A program made the position numbers and the translations under genes. A stretch of 64,000 nt of DNA from an uncultured Lachnospiraceae bacterium (GTDB taxonomy: Bacteria; Bacillota; Clostridia; Lachnospirales; Lachnospiraceae): assembly GCA_946557105.1 (NCBI GenBank), contig CAMNSZ010000005.1:120540-184539 (forward strand), read 5' to 3'. Below are positions 19,021 to 28,185 of this stretch, piece by piece; positions within the stretch are counted from its first letter, which is position 1; each line of letters opens with the position of its first letter. The notes under the pieces were generated by a model. It was not told the DNA's origin and searched no databases. It saw nothing but the letters and a program-made list of their open reading frames with translations.

Positions 19021-19121
19021 TGCACATTTTGCCTATTTTTAAGGCGTTTTTCTGTGATTATAAACGCACCCACAATATTTAGAGCACCAAACTTATGTAA
19101 ACTCAACATATGGCAAAAACA

Positions 19122-19727
19122 TCAAAATATTTTTAATAAACCTGACAATAAATGCGGATTGACAAAGCTTTCCAGCACGCATCCCAATATCATTAAAATC
19201 AACATAACCACAAGCTGCATGATATACTTAGATTTCAGCAGCATATTCCCTTTTTCCGGACGGATATTTTTTTGAAAATAAATTCCTCTACATAGCATTT
19301 CACACCATATCAGCAGATGAAACAGCACCGGAACATATATCAGATACTGGGGAAATACACTTACCGCCGCAAGCAACACTCCTTTCAATCCATAGCGAAT
19401 CACCGCCGCCGCAAAGAAAGCTCCGGCTGCCATCCCATACCAAAACGCCGTTCCCACACATAAAAAAAGGCCCAGATAAGTAGTTGCAAGCACTGCCAGC
19501 ATTATCACCAGACCGAGCCGCTCACGCAGCACATAATAGAACAGCGCTCTTCCGTCCACGCTCATATATTTCATATTATATAATGTATATTCGTCCAGCA
19601 GACTCGTATTTTCCAGCAAAATACCCCTTCCAAAGCTCATGCCCAAAATACCCGCCAAAAGTCCCACAAGAAAAATCTGCAAAAACGGAAGCTTTTCTAT
19701 TTGTATATGAAATCGTCCAAGCCTCAT
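19122..19727 (-). CDS. spoIIM: Stage II sporulation protein M
   Basis: Membrane subunit of the SpoIIDMP complex that dissolves septal peptidoglycan during engulfment in endospore formation. It is a 201-aa polytopic protein with about five hydrophobic segments (20-40, 70-95, 95-115, 120-145, 165-190) and the family layout, including GRGILLENTSLLDEY in the first outer loop. Length matches SpoIIM. It follows the nudF terminator, so a separate, sporulation-specific promoter is likely, although I see no clear sigma-E site. SpoIID and SpoIIP are not in this window. Confidence 0.88.
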   Translation of the reverse strand: MRLGRFHIQIEKLPFLQIFLVGLLAGILGMSFGRGILLENTSLLDEYTLYNMKYMSVDGRALFYYVLRERLGLVIMLAVLATTYLGLFLCVGTAFWYGMAAGAFFAAAVIRYGLKGVLLAAVSVFPQYLIYVPVLFHLLIWCEMLCRGIYFQKNIRPEKGNMLLKSKYIMQLVVMLILMILGCVLESFVNPHLLSGLLKIF

Positions 19728-19751
19728 ATCCTCACCTCTTCCCCATTATAT

Positions 19752-19797
19752 GCAGGAAAAACAAAGCACATGCCGTTTTCTAAAAACCGGCATGTGC
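19752..19797 (-). terminator. Intrinsic terminator after the Nudix gene
   Basis: GCACATGCCGGTTTTTAG / AAAACGGCATGTGC hairpin on the minus strand followed by TTTGTTTTT, between the Nudix gene and spoIIM. Confidence 0.82.
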
Positions 19798-19845
19798 CTG
19801 AGAACATATTGGGTTCCATTTCTTTACGTATTTACATATTTATAC

Positions 19846-20382
19846 TTACTGACAATATTTTGCGGCATAAGCAAGAATACCGCAAATGGTTTTAGCATCC
19901 TGAATTTTACAGTCAAATATCATCTGCTTAAGCTCTTCCACAGTATAAACCTCCACATTAATATACTCGTCCTCATCCAGATGCTGCTCACCCGGCTGCA
20001 GGTTCCTTGCCAGATAGATATCTATCTTTTCGTTGCAAAACGCCACCGTTGTGTAAATGGAGGTAAGAAGCTCCAAATCCCTACAGGTATATCCCGTCTC
20101 TTCCGAAAGCTCTCTCGCCGCCGCCTCCGCAGTTGGCTCCTCTCGGCCGTTCAGGCCGCCCGCCGGCAGCTCCAAAGTCTCTCGCTCAAGGGCATTTCTA
20201 TACTGGCGTACCATCAGAAGCCTACCGTCCTCACATACCGCTACTACCGCGGCGGCCCCCTTGTGGTCAATGTAATCCCACTTGGCTAATTTTTTGTCCA
20301 AAACCTGCATGGTGTCCTGATAATAATCTATTATTGCTCCTTTTGCCACCAATTCCCGCTTAATTCTCTTATACTCTCCCAT
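19846..20382 (-). CDS. nudF: Nudix hydrolase, ADP-ribose pyrophosphatase
   Basis: Hydrolyses ADP-ribose to AMP and ribose 5-phosphate, by family. The Nudix box is GGLNGREEPTAEAAARELSEETGY-like (broken here: starts GGLNGREEP, with the REL-EE-G core), at about residues 75-98. Following RDLELLTSIYTTVAFCNEKI fits the ADPRase subfamily. I start at 20382 (MGEYKRIK), where AGGAG lies six bases upstream; the reading frame extends 22 codons further but without a ribosome site and into the aminotransferase 3' end. It is downstream of the aminotransferase gene and followed by a terminator. Confidence 0.9.
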   Translation of the reverse strand: MGEYKRIKRELVAKGAIIDYYQDTMQVLDKKLAKWDYIDHKGAAAVVAVCEDGRLLMVRQYRNALERETLELPAGGLNGREEPTAEAAARELSEETGYTCRDLELLTSIYTTVAFCNEKIDIYLARNLQPGEQHLDEDEYINVEVYTVEELKQMIFDCKIQDAKTICGILAYAAKYCQ

Positions 20383-20419
20383 GCCCGCTCCTATCCGCTC
20401 ACTACGGCACACACTCAGC

Positions 20420-21706
20420 TTACATGCGTTCCAACAGCTTTTCAACACTTACCAGCTTTACACACAATACAAACAAATCCGTTGCCATAGCCATTTCGTC
20501 CGGCGTCGGGAAAGACGGCGCAATACGAATATTTGTATCCTTGGGATCTATCCCATAAGGGTATGACGCTCCTGCGCCGGTCAATACCACCCCTGCCTCC
20601 TTACATTTTGCCACAATAGCCTTTGCGCAGCCCTCCAGAGACTCAAAGGATATAAAATATCCTCCGTTGGGCTTCGTCCACTCTCCGATACCCAAGCCTC
20701 CCAGCTGTGAATCCAGCATATTCAACACTGCTTCAAACTTCGGGCGCATTAACCCTGCATGCTTTTTCATGTGTTCCTTTAAACCGTCAATATTCCTATA
20801 ATAACGCACATGCCTAAGCTGATTTACCTTGTCATATCCGATTGTCTGTATTGTCATGGATTTTCTCATAAAATCCAAATTTGCCTGTGAAGCAGCCACT
20901 GCCGCAATCCCTGCGCCTGCAAAGCTTACCTTGGAGGTAGAGCAAAATTCATAAACCATATCAGGATTCCCGGCCTTCTCACACTCGCTCAAAAGCTCCA
21001 AAATCTCATCTTGTCTGTCCTCGTAAAGATGATGAATCGCATAGGCGTTATCCCAAAAGATACGGAAATCCTTCGCCGCAGGCTTCAAAGCAGCAAATCT
21101 TTTCACGGTTTCGTCCGAATAGGTATATCCCTGAGGATTGGAGTATTTTGGAACACACCAAATGCCCTTTATACTGTCATCCCCTGCGACAAGCTTCTCC
21201 ACCATATCCATATCCGGGCCCGTTGAAGACATGGGCACCGTTATCATTTCAATGCCGAAATGCTCGGTAATCGCAAAATGCCTGTCGTACCCCGGAGCAG
21301 GACACAAAAACTTAACCTTGTCCAGCTTGCACCACGGTGTGCTTCCCATAACCCCATGGGTCATGGAGCGCGAAACCGTATCATACATAATGCTTAAGCT
21401 GGCATTGCCGCAGATTATAACATTGGAGGCTCTTACTCCCATAATATCTGCCATAAGCTGCTTTGCCTCCGGTATACCGTCCAACAGACCATAATTGCGT
21501 ACATCCAAACCGGACTCCGATTTCATATTACTTTCGGAATTCAGTATATCCATTATGCCCATACTTATATCAAGCTGACTCTCTGCCGGCTTCCCTCTGG
21601 ACATATCCAGCTTCAGGTTCTTTCCCTTTGCATCCTTATATGCCGCTTCCAGTTCAGACTTCAACGATAATAATTCTTCCTTACTTAACTCCTGATATGC
21701 TTTCAT
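20420..21706 (-). CDS. Aspartate aminotransferase-like class I aminotransferase (PF12897 type)
   Basis: PLP-dependent aminotransferase, likely aspartate transaminase of the subgroup that belongs to the Asp_aminotransf family. Visible features: DMSRGKPAESQLDIS near the N-terminus (substrate contact), VRNYGLLDGIPEAK, NAS for PLP phosphate, PKYSNPQGYTYS, FWDNAYAIHHL with the PLP-ring Asp, and the Schiff-base Lys in STSKVSFAGAG. At 428 aa it has normal length. I use the ATG at 21706; GTG at 21715 and TTG at 21718 are alternatives with GAGG upstream. It is cotranscribed with the Nudix gene. Confidence 0.88.
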   Translation of the reverse strand: MKAYQELSKEELLSLKSELEAAYKDAKGKNLKLDMSRGKPAESQLDISMGIMDILNSESNMKSESGLDVRNYGLLDGIPEAKQLMADIMGVRASNVIICGNASLSIMYDTVSRSMTHGVMGSTPWCKLDKVKFLCPAPGYDRHFAITEHFGIEMITVPMSSTGPDMDMVEKLVAGDDSIKGIWCVPKYSNPQGYTYSDETVKRFAALKPAAKDFRIFWDNAYAIHHLYEDRQDEILELLSECEKAGNPDMVYEFCSTSKVSFAGAGIAAVAASQANLDFMRKSMTIQTIGYDKVNQLRHVRYYRNIDGLKEHMKKHAGLMRPKFEAVLNMLDSQLGGLGIGEWTKPNGGYFISFESLEGCAKAIVAKCKEAGVVLTGAGASYPYGIDPKDTNIRIAPSFPTPDEMAMATDLFVLCVKLVSVEKLLERM

Positions 21707-21900
21707 AATTTGCACCAAACCTCAATTGAATCGCAAACACAAAGGGTGAAAAGATGTTTGCATGCTTTACCTTTCTTTATTTTTTCTTTCACCCTTCCCC
21801 TGTTTCCCTGCAATGTCAAGCGATAACCAATGCTTTTCCCCACAGTCAACAACCGGCTTTTTGGCATTGGATAATCGTATACAATCATACACTCCGAATT

Positions 21901-21929
21901 ATAATACTATATCATCCGGCATTTAACAA
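21901..21929 (-). promoter_or_regulatory. Probable promoter of the aminotransferase-Nudix operon
   Basis: Minus-strand TTGTTA (21924-21929), 17-base spacer, TATTAT (21901-21906). Confidence 0.55.
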
Positions 21930-22012
21930 GAGGAAATTTAAATTTTCCAAAAATTTTCGTTTAACTTCAAACCGAACAATTATTTCTCAAACAAAAGCAA
22001 AATTAAAACAAT

Positions 22013-22064
22013 AAAAAAGCTGCCGTCTTCCGTCTGATTTACAGCCTGAAAACGACAGCTCCCA
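22013..22064 (-). terminator. Intrinsic terminator after rny
   Basis: AGCTGTCGTTTTC / GAAGACGGCAGCT, a 13-bp stem with two G-U pairs, followed on the minus strand by TTTTTTATTG. Confidence 0.82.
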
Positions 22065-22103
22065 CTCTTATTAAATTTTCAATTTTTAACTGTCTTATGG
22101 CGA

Positions 22104-23663
22104 TTATTTAGCATAATCAATTACGCGGCTTTCGCGAATTACGTTGACCTTTATCTGACCCGGATATTCCAACTCAGCCTCAATCTGTTTGGAAATATCA
22201 CGTGCCAAAAGAACCATATCGGCATCCGTAATCTGCTCAGGCACTACCATAACACGAACTTCTCGACCTGCCTGAATAGCAAAAGATTTATCTACACCTT
22301 TGAAATTGTTTGTTATGTCTTCTAATTGTTTTAATCTGCTAGTATAGGTTTCTAATGTTTCCCTTCTAGCTCCCGGTCTTGCAGCAGAGATTGTATCAGC
22401 AGCTTGTACAATACATGCAATTAGGGAAGTAGGCTCTACATCGCCATGGTGAGATTCTACCGCATTGATAACCACGGCATTCTCCTTGTATTTTCTACAA
22501 AGCTCAACACCAAGCTGGATATGGGAACCTTCCATTTCATGGTCAACCGCTTTACCAATGTCATGTAACAACCCGGCTCTCTTGGCAAGCCTTACATCCA
22601 ACCCCATCTCGGCCGCAAGCAAGCCCGATAGCTGAGCAACCTCGATAGAATGCTTCAAAGCATTCTGCCCATAACTGGTTCTAAACTTCATCTTTCCAAG
22701 TAACTTTACAAGCTCTGGATGAATACCATGTACGCCAACCTCAAGAGTAGCGGCTTCGCCTTCCTCTTTAATCATCACTTCTACTTCTTTTTGCGCCTTT
22801 TCTACCATTTCTTCAATTCTGGCAGGATGAATACGTCCATCAACGATTAATTTCTCAAGGGCAATTCTTGCTACCTCACGGCGAATCGGATCAAATCCGG
22901 ACAAAATAACTGCTTCCGGAGTATCGTCAATAATCAAATCTACTCCGGTCATTGTCTCAAGGGTTCGGATGTTTCTACCCTCACGTCCGATAATTCTTCC
23001 CTTCATCTCGTCATTAGGCAGCTGTACTACCGAAATAGTAGTCTCCGAGACATGGTCTGCTGCACATCTCTGTATTGCAGAAACTACATATTCCTTTGCT
23101 TTTTTGTCAGCTTCTTCCTTGGCGCGACTCTCCATTTCCTTGATCATCACAGCCGTTTCATGTTTTACTTCATCTTCAACAATTTTCAATAAGTAGTCTT
23201 TTGCTTGTTCAGAGGTTAAACCTGAAATTCGTTCCAGTTCCTGTACGCGCTGCTCGTTTAACTTGGAAACCTCCTCCTTCATTTTATTGAGGGATTCTTC
23301 TTTTGCCGCCAAGTTAGCTTCCCGCTTCTCAATCGCATCCGCTTTTTTATCAATGTTCTCTTCCTTCTGCTGGACTCTGCGCTCATAACGCTGCGCCTCC
23401 GCTCTTCGCTCCTTAATTTCCTTGTCCAATTCGTTCTTGGTACGAATAGACTCTTCCTTAACCTCAAGCAACGATTCACGTTTTTTAGTCTCCGCAGTTT
23501 TTAAAGCCTCATCGATAATTTCTCTTGCTTTATCCTCTGCATTACCAACAGTAGCTGCCGCTACCTTTTTCTGATATGCGGAAGTTGCAAGCGCCGTAAT
23601 TATAGCAGTCACGACAATGCAAACGAGTGCAACGATAACTGTCACAATAGTATCCATCGGCAT
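22104..23663 (-). CDS. rny: Ribonuclease Y
   Basis: Membrane-anchored endoribonuclease that starts mRNA decay in Firmicutes. One transmembrane helix at about 5-27, a long charged coiled coil (30-195), a KH domain with [15 protein letters not shown] near 215, and an HD domain with [12 protein letters not shown] near 365 and the second-half motif ESHHGDVEP. At 519 aa it has normal length. The ATG at 23663 and the one two codons later are both possible; AAGGAGGTG lies upstream but is part of a short hairpin. It has its own promoter (23779-23807) and terminator. Confidence 0.96.
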   Translation of the reverse strand: MPMDTIVTVIVALVCIVVTAIITALATSAYQKKVAAATVGNAEDKAREIIDEALKTAETKKRESLLEVKEESIRTKNELDKEIKERRAEAQRYERRVQQKEENIDKKADAIEKREANLAAKEESLNKMKEEVSKLNEQRVQELERISGLTSEQAKDYLLKIVEDEVKHETAVMIKEMESRAKEEADKKAKEYVVSAIQRCAADHVSETTISVVQLPNDEMKGRIIGREGRNIRTLETMTGVDLIIDDTPEAVILSGFDPIRREVARIALEKLIVDGRIHPARIEEMVEKAQKEVEVMIKEEGEAATLEVGVHGIHPELVKLLGKMKFRTSYGQNALKHSIEVAQLSGLLAAEMGLDVRLAKRAGLLHDIGKAVDHEMEGSHIQLGVELCRKYKENAVVINAVESHHGDVEPTSLIACIVQAADTISAARPGARRETLETYTSRLKQLEDITNNFKGVDKSFAIQAGREVRVMVVPEQITDADMVLLARDISKQIEAELEYPGQIKVNVIRESRVIDYAK

Positions 23664-23778
23664 ACTACAGGAGCACCTCCTTATTCAATTCTCATTGTAC
23701 ATTTTGCCTGCAAAACAGTATTCCATTTTACAGTTTATAATAGAATGTAAATTCTAACAAGCAATTCACAACAGTTAG

Positions 23779-23807
23779 ATTTTAAACTGAAATAGCTATT
23801 ATGTCAA
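23779..23807 (-). promoter_or_regulatory. Sigma-A promoter of rny
   Basis: Minus-strand TTGACA (23802-23807), 17-base spacer, TAAAAT (23779-23784), about 115 bases before rny. Confidence 0.78.
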
Positions 23808-23863
23808 GTGGTAGTCACAATATCTTCCAAAATGCATTGCATATTCAGACAATATTTGTGCAT

Positions 23864-24502
23864 TTATAACGATTCTAACCCTAAATCGACCTCTTTCATT
23901 GCTTTCCTAACCAACTCACACGAAAAACCCTTCCTGACCAAAAAGGCGTAGGTTTTTTGACGTTCCCTGTAATCGGCATGCTCCGCATCATAATGCCGCT
24001 TCTCCAAGAGTCTTTGAATCATTGCCGACTCATTCTGGCTCCCTCCCTCTTCTTCCCATTTCTTCCATGCTTTTTCAATCAGCTCTCTGGAAATTCCCTT
24101 TTCCTGCAAATCCTGTTCTATCCTGCGGCGGCTTTTACTATTTTCGTTATAGGTAATAAAGCTCACCGCATATCGCAGGTCGTCAATATAATGAAATGAT
24201 GCCACATAATCCAATGCCTCTTTTGCTACCGCCGCAGGATATCCCCCCTGCTCCAGCTTGACGCGAAGTTGCGTTGTGGTATATTCCCTGCCCTTTAACA
24301 AATTCATGGCTCGCAGTTTCGCCCGTTTGGGAAGCACAACCTCCATAATTGTACGATAATCCTCTCTCGATATTTCCTGCCCCTCCCGTATATGATAGAG
24401 ACGCAATTCGCCCTTGTACAACACAAAGGCGAACTCCTGCTCTATATATATTTTACTACGGGTTTTGGATAATTCTACTATCTGTGTTACCTTCATGTCC
24501 AC
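23864..24502 (-). CDS. recX: Regulatory protein RecX
   Basis: Modulator of RecA filaments. The 212-aa protein has tandem three-helix RecX modules: ALNLLKGREYTTTQLRVKLEQGGY, then YAVSFITYNENSKSRRRIEQDLQEKGISRELIEKAW, and a C-terminal module with YAFLVRKGFSCELVRKAM. The N-terminal VTQIVELSKTRSKIYIEQEFAFVLYKGEL segment is also typical. It lies about 90 bases after recA on the same strand, so LexA control through the recA promoter is expected. Confidence 0.93.
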   Translation of the reverse strand: MDMKVTQIVELSKTRSKIYIEQEFAFVLYKGELRLYHIREGQEISREDYRTIMEVVLPKRAKLRAMNLLKGREYTTTQLRVKLEQGGYPAAVAKEALDYVASFHYIDDLRYAVSFITYNENSKSRRRIEQDLQEKGISRELIEKAWKKWEEEGGSQNESAMIQRLLEKRHYDAEHADYRERQKTYAFLVRKGFSCELVRKAMKEVDLGLESL

Positions 24503-24591
24503 CTCGGAATCCTTTACCGTATCTTGACAAATCCGACACTATGTACCTCTCCTTACCGCACAGGCATATCAAACGCACGGTTAAAAGCCTT

Positions 24592-25665
24592 CTATTTCCC
24601 GGCCTTTGCCGCGCCGGCTTTCTTGGTATCCGTCGCTTTCAAAGCGTCCTCCTCCGTCTCCTTCCCGGCTCCTTCAAGCCCGAAATGCTCGCGCACCTTT
24701 TTGGTAATCGCCTCGCAGACAGCAGGGTTATCCTTTAAATACTGCTTTGCATTTTCACGCCCCTGTCCTATTTTTTCTCCGTTGTATGCATACCATGCGC
24801 CGGACTTATTCACTACGTCAATGCCTGCTGCCAAATCCAAAATATCGCCTACCATGGAGATGCCCTCGCCGAACATAATGTCAAACTCCGCCTCCTTAAA
24901 AGGCGGCGCTATCTTATTCTTCACTACCTTAACTCTGGTCCGGTTACCGATGACCTCTCCTCCCTGCTTTAGGGATTCCACTCTCCTGACGTCAAGCCTC
25001 ACCGAGGCATAGAACTTCAGAGCGCGGCCGCCCGTAGTCGTCTCGGGATTGCCGAACATAACGCCTATCTTCTCTCGAAGCTGATTGATGAATACCACCG
25101 TACAATTGGACTTACTGATAATTGCCGTCAGCTTCCGCAGTGCCTGAGACATCAGGCGCGCCTGAAGACCCACATGGCTGTCACCCATATCTCCGTCAAT
25201 CTCCGCCTTGGGAACCAGCGCCGCTACAGAATCCACCACCACTATATCCATCGCACCGGAGCGCACCATCGTCTCTGTTATCTCCATCGCCTGCTCTCCG
25301 TTATCCGGCTGCGAAATGTATAAATTATCAATGTCCACTCCAATATTCTTGGCATATACGGGGTCCAGCGCATGCTCCGCATCAATAAAGCCTGCAATAC
25401 CGCCCCTCTTCTGTACCTCCGCAATCATATGAAGCGTGACCGTAGTCTTACCGCTGGATTCCGGTCCGTATATTTCGATAATCCTGCCCTTTGGAATGCC
25501 TCCCAGCCCCAAAGCCACATCCAAACTTAAAGAGCCCGTAGGTATCGTCTCCACGTTCATCTGCGCGGTAGGATCACCCAATTTCATAACGGCGCCCTTG
25601 CCGTATTGCTTCTCAATCTGACCTATGGCGGCATCCAATGCTTTCAGCTTTTCGTCTCTTTCCAT
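24592..25665 (-). CDS. recA: Recombinase A
   Basis: Forms filaments on single-stranded DNA, drives strand exchange and stimulates LexA cleavage. Walker A is GPESSGKTT at residues 67-75, Walker B is VVVDSVAAL, loop L1 includes [15 protein letters not shown], and [22 protein letters not shown] covers the L2 region. The C-terminus is acidic then Ala/Lys-rich, as usual. At 357 aa it is normal. I start at 25665 (MERDEKL), with AAGGAG eight bases upstream; the frame is open 43 codons further but through the promoter. Two LexA boxes overlap its promoter. Confidence 0.97.
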   Translation of the reverse strand: MERDEKLKALDAAIGQIEKQYGKGAVMKLGDPTAQMNVETIPTGSLSLDVALGLGGIPKGRIIEIYGPESSGKTTVTLHMIAEVQKRGGIAGFIDAEHALDPVYAKNIGVDIDNLYISQPDNGEQAMEITETMVRSGAMDIVVVDSVAALVPKAEIDGDMGDSHVGLQARLMSQALRKLTAIISKSNCTVVFINQLREKIGVMFGNPETTTGGRALKFYASVRLDVRRVESLKQGGEVIGNRTRVKVVKNKIAPPFKEAEFDIMFGEGISMVGDILDLAAGIDVVNKSGAWYAYNGEKIGQGRENAKQYLKDNPAVCEAITKKVREHFGLEGAGKETEEDALKATDTKKAGAAKAGK

Positions 25666-25687
25666 TACATATCTCCTTTTCTTCAAA

Positions 25688-25699
25688 GAACAGATGTTC
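25688..25699. promoter_or_regulatory. LexA (SOS) box, downstream of the recA start site
   Basis: GAAC AGAT GTTC exactly fits the Gram-positive GAAC-N4-GTTC SOS box. It lies about 10 bases after the -10 box of recA. Confidence 0.83.
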
Positions 25700-25708
25700 T
25701 GTATTTTT

Positions 25709-25737
25709 AGATTAAAACATTTGTTCGTATTTGTCAA
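25709..25737 (-). promoter_or_regulatory. Sigma-A promoter of recA-recX
   Basis: Minus-strand TTGACA (25732-25737), 17-base spacer, TAATCT (25709-25714). Confidence 0.85.
25715..25726. promoter_or_regulatory. Second LexA-like box in the recA promoter spacer
   Basis: On the minus strand GAAC AAAT GTTT, one base off the SOS box, fills the -35/-10 spacer, so bound LexA would block polymerase directly. Confidence 0.7.
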
Positions 25738-26222
25738 CAAAAATTTTATGTCATACACCTTACCGTTGACATTTTTGTTAAATGTTTTTGACAAAATGAA
25801 TAGTAAACCTTTTCGTGTACCTTAAAACTCCCTCAAAGGCATCCCTCCTTTAATATATTATCCTTCTGAAACCTGTGGCGAAATGCCGGAAAATAGAAGA
25901 AGTATCAGATATAAAAAATGTACCATATTTCTCTCACTCAGGCAAGCGTTAAATAATACGTTTAGCCATACCCTATATACAATACACTTGATTTACAAGC
26001 CATGCTTCACTATATCTAAATTATATAATGCTCATATTATACGTTTATCAAAACAGTACATATCAATACTATTGAGTCTGAAACTCTTCGTTTCAGAATA
26101 CAATTTGCAAAATATCGCTTCCTTAATCCATGAACTTAATTTGTTTACAAACAATTGTTTGCAATTTTGATTTTGAGTAAATATTATATACAGTTATTCG
26201 CAATGTCCAAAAGTCTGTTGCC

Positions 26223-26254
26223 TTTTGCTGCTTCTTTTAAAAGAAGCAGCAAAA
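26223..26254. repeat. 32-bp perfect palindrome
   Basis: TTTTGCTGCTTCTTTT followed directly by its exact reverse complement, with no loop. On either strand the hairpin is followed by A and not T, so it is not an ordinary intrinsic terminator. Function unknown. Confidence 0.8.
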
Positions 26255-26607
26255 CTAACCTTGCAAAAATATGCATAATACCATAGCCGCAACAATATCC
26301 CCTCTTAAAATCTGCCTCAGAAAATCAAAATACCTGTCGTTCATCTTTTGACTGCTTTTGCTATTCATCAATTGAGATTTTGCCATCGTAATGCAATATT
26401 TCTTAGCAATTATATGCAAAAAAGAAAAATTAGAAGAGAATATGCCAATCTTGGTCTTCTTATTTCTATAAAATCATGTAATTTTTTATAAAAGACAAAA
26501 TATTTCTAAGCAACTACTGGTAAAATAACATTTATTATGTTATTCTCATCTCAAAGGGGAATTGTAATATATGGCGGTTATATAGACATATACTGTCATA
26601 CATTATG

Positions 26608-26662
26608 AAAAAGGGGCAGCTGCATTTAAAGACACCATTGTTAAATGCAGCTGCCTCTTTTT
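26608..26662. terminator. Strong bidirectional terminator after cinA
   Basis: AAAAAGGGGCAGCTGCATTTAA / TTAAATGCAGCTGCCTCTTTTT with an 11-base loop; one mismatch in about 22 bp. It lies about 75 bases past the cinA stop codon. Confidence 0.85.
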
Positions 26663-26735
26663 ATCTAAATAGCGGCTTCCCTGCATGTCTTCTTTATAAA
26701 ACGTCTGTATAGGCTTGCGCCTGTACAATACTCCG

Positions 26736-28001
26736 TTATTTCTTTCCGAACGTCACCTTACTGTAATATTCCAGCACACAGCTCCTAAGGAGCATAAGCG
26801 CAGACATTACCGCAGATTCCCGGACCTTCGTGCGATTGCCGTTAAAACGAAACTCCTTTACCGTAATGTTCCCTTTCACATTGCAGGCAATATATACAAG
26901 CCCCACCGGCTTTTCCTTCGTTCCCCCGTCAGGTCCTGCTATCCCTGTTACGGCTACCGCCACGTCCGACTTGGAAGTAAACGCCATCCCCTTAACCATT
27001 TCCTCTGCCGTCTGTTTGCTGACAGCGCCGTATTTCTGCAAAGTTGACTTTTTTACTCCCAACAGCTTTTTCTTTGCCTTATTGGAATAGGTCACATAGC
27101 CCGCTTTATAAACCTCGGATACTCCCGGCACATTTGTCAGCCTTGCAGACAGCATTCCTCCAGTACATGATTCGGCGCAGGTCAAGGTCAGTTCATTCGC
27201 CAACAGAAGGTCGACTACAGACTTCTCCAGCGTCGTGGCTTCCTCCGTGCTGTAAATATCATAGCCAAAACGTGCCTTCAGCTCCTTCACTACAGGCTTT
27301 ATCAGCTTATTTGCCGCCTTTTTATCGTCTGCCTTCGCCGTCACGCGAATATGCACCTCACCCGTCTTTGCATAGGTGGCAATGGTAGGGTTTGACTGTC
27401 CGTCAATCAAATCCTTTACCATTGTCTCCGCCTTGCTTTCCGACACGCCGCAGATTTTCACGGTTTGAGAAAAAATAACTCCCGGCGTAAGCTTATTCAA
27501 ATAGGGCGTTACGCTCTCCTCAAACATAGGGATAAGTTCGTTGGGCGGACCCGGCAGCAAAATAATTCTGACATTTCCGAACTCCATTGCCACTCCCGGA
27601 GCCGTACCATTATAATTGTCAAATACAAAAGCGCCCTCCGGTATCATCGCCTGCTTCCAATTATTTTCCGTAGGCTTAATATTACGCCCTGCGAAATATC
27701 CAGCAATGCGCTCCATGCTATGGTCGTCTGCCTTAAGCTCCTTACCACAGTATTTCGCCGCCGCTTCTTTGGTCAAATCATCCTCCGTAGGACCAAGTCC
27801 TCCGCAAAGAATCACTATATCCGACCTTTTTACCGCACAGTCCAGAACCTGAGTAAGCCTCTCGAAATTGTCTCCCACCACTGTCTGAAAGTAACAGGAA
27901 AACCCCATCTGAGCACACTTTTCCGCCAGATAAGCGGCATTTGTGTTAACAATATTTCCCAACAGCAGCTCTGTTCCCACACAAATCAATTCAACTGTCA
28001 T
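26736..28001 (-). CDS. cinA: CinA family protein (competence/damage-inducible; NMN amidohydrolase-like C-domain)
   Basis: Two-domain CinA. The N-terminal MoCF/MogA-like domain (1 to about 175) has GTELLLGNIVNTNAAYLAEKC-type motifs (starting VGTELLLGN) and GGLGPTEDD. The C-terminal PncC-like domain (about 255-415) has TCAESCTGGMLSARLTN-type start, the catalytic Ser in ESCTGG, and GIAGPDGGTKEKPVGLVYI. PncC domains deamidate nicotinamide mononucleotide. At 421 aa it has usual length. In many Firmicutes it lies next to pgsA and recA, as here. No LexA box is visible in front of it. Confidence 0.95.
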   Translation of the reverse strand: MTVELICVGTELLLGNIVNTNAAYLAEKCAQMGFSCYFQTVVGDNFERLTQVLDCAVKRSDIVILCGGLGPTEDDLTKEAAAKYCGKELKADDHSMERIAGYFAGRNIKPTENNWKQAMIPEGAFVFDNYNGTAPGVAMEFGNVRIILLPGPPNELIPMFEESVTPYLNKLTPGVIFSQTVKICGVSESKAETMVKDLIDGQSNPTIATYAKTGEVHIRVTAKADDKKAANKLIKPVVKELKARFGYDIYSTEEATTLEKSVVDLLLANELTLTCAESCTGGMLSARLTNVPGVSEVYKAGYVTYSNKAKKKLLGVKKSTLQKYGAVSKQTAEEMVKGMAFTSKSDVAVAVTGIAGPDGGTKEKPVGLVYIACNVKGNITVKEFRFNGNRTKVRESAVMSALMLLRSCVLEYYSKVTFGKK

Positions 28002-28185
28002 AAATTCTTACCAAGCCTTTCTAAGCCTTTTAAGCTAACCTTATAATTACCGCAGCAATCCTCCATGCCAAAGCGTTGTTTGCACAGGCGCTGTTCGGAA
28101 AATTTTACATTTGCGTATAGCTGAAGCCCTATATTTTTCATGGAACAGCAGGATAGATATACATAGGGCTGCCGCATTCTGATTA

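Larger units (their letters stand above)
21707..22103. other. Intergenic stretch between rny and the aminotransferase gene
   Basis: Holds the rny terminator (22013-22064), a promoter for the aminotransferase (21901-21929) and a roughly 190-base leader. In the leader a GGGTGAAAG / CTTTTCACCC inverted repeat with a loop of about 33 bases ends in TTTGTGTTTG (about 21740-21795). A 61-codon frame (21703-21888, minus) overlaps the aminotransferase ATG by four bases. No recognised gene. Confidence 0.6.
25738..26735. other. Gene-poor AT-rich gap between recA and cinA
   Basis: Almost 1 kb with no credible gene: the longest frame (95 codons, plus, 25883-26170) has no ribosome site and no recognisable composition. 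It is clearly more AT-rich than its neighbours. Structured elements are a 32-bp perfect palindrome (26223-26254), a small hairpin CTGAAAC/GTTTCAG (26078-26096), a CAAACAATTGTTTG palindrome near 26148, and the cinA terminator (26608-26662). Confidence 0.7.

Noticed and set aside
25883..26170. 95-codon plus-strand frame in the recA-cinA gap
   Set aside because: No ribosome site, AT-driven amino-acid composition, no recognisable motif.
28122..28175. AGCCCTAT/ATAGGGCT inverted repeat between cinA and pgsA
   Set aside because: Loop of about 35 bases and no T-run; too weak to call a terminator.
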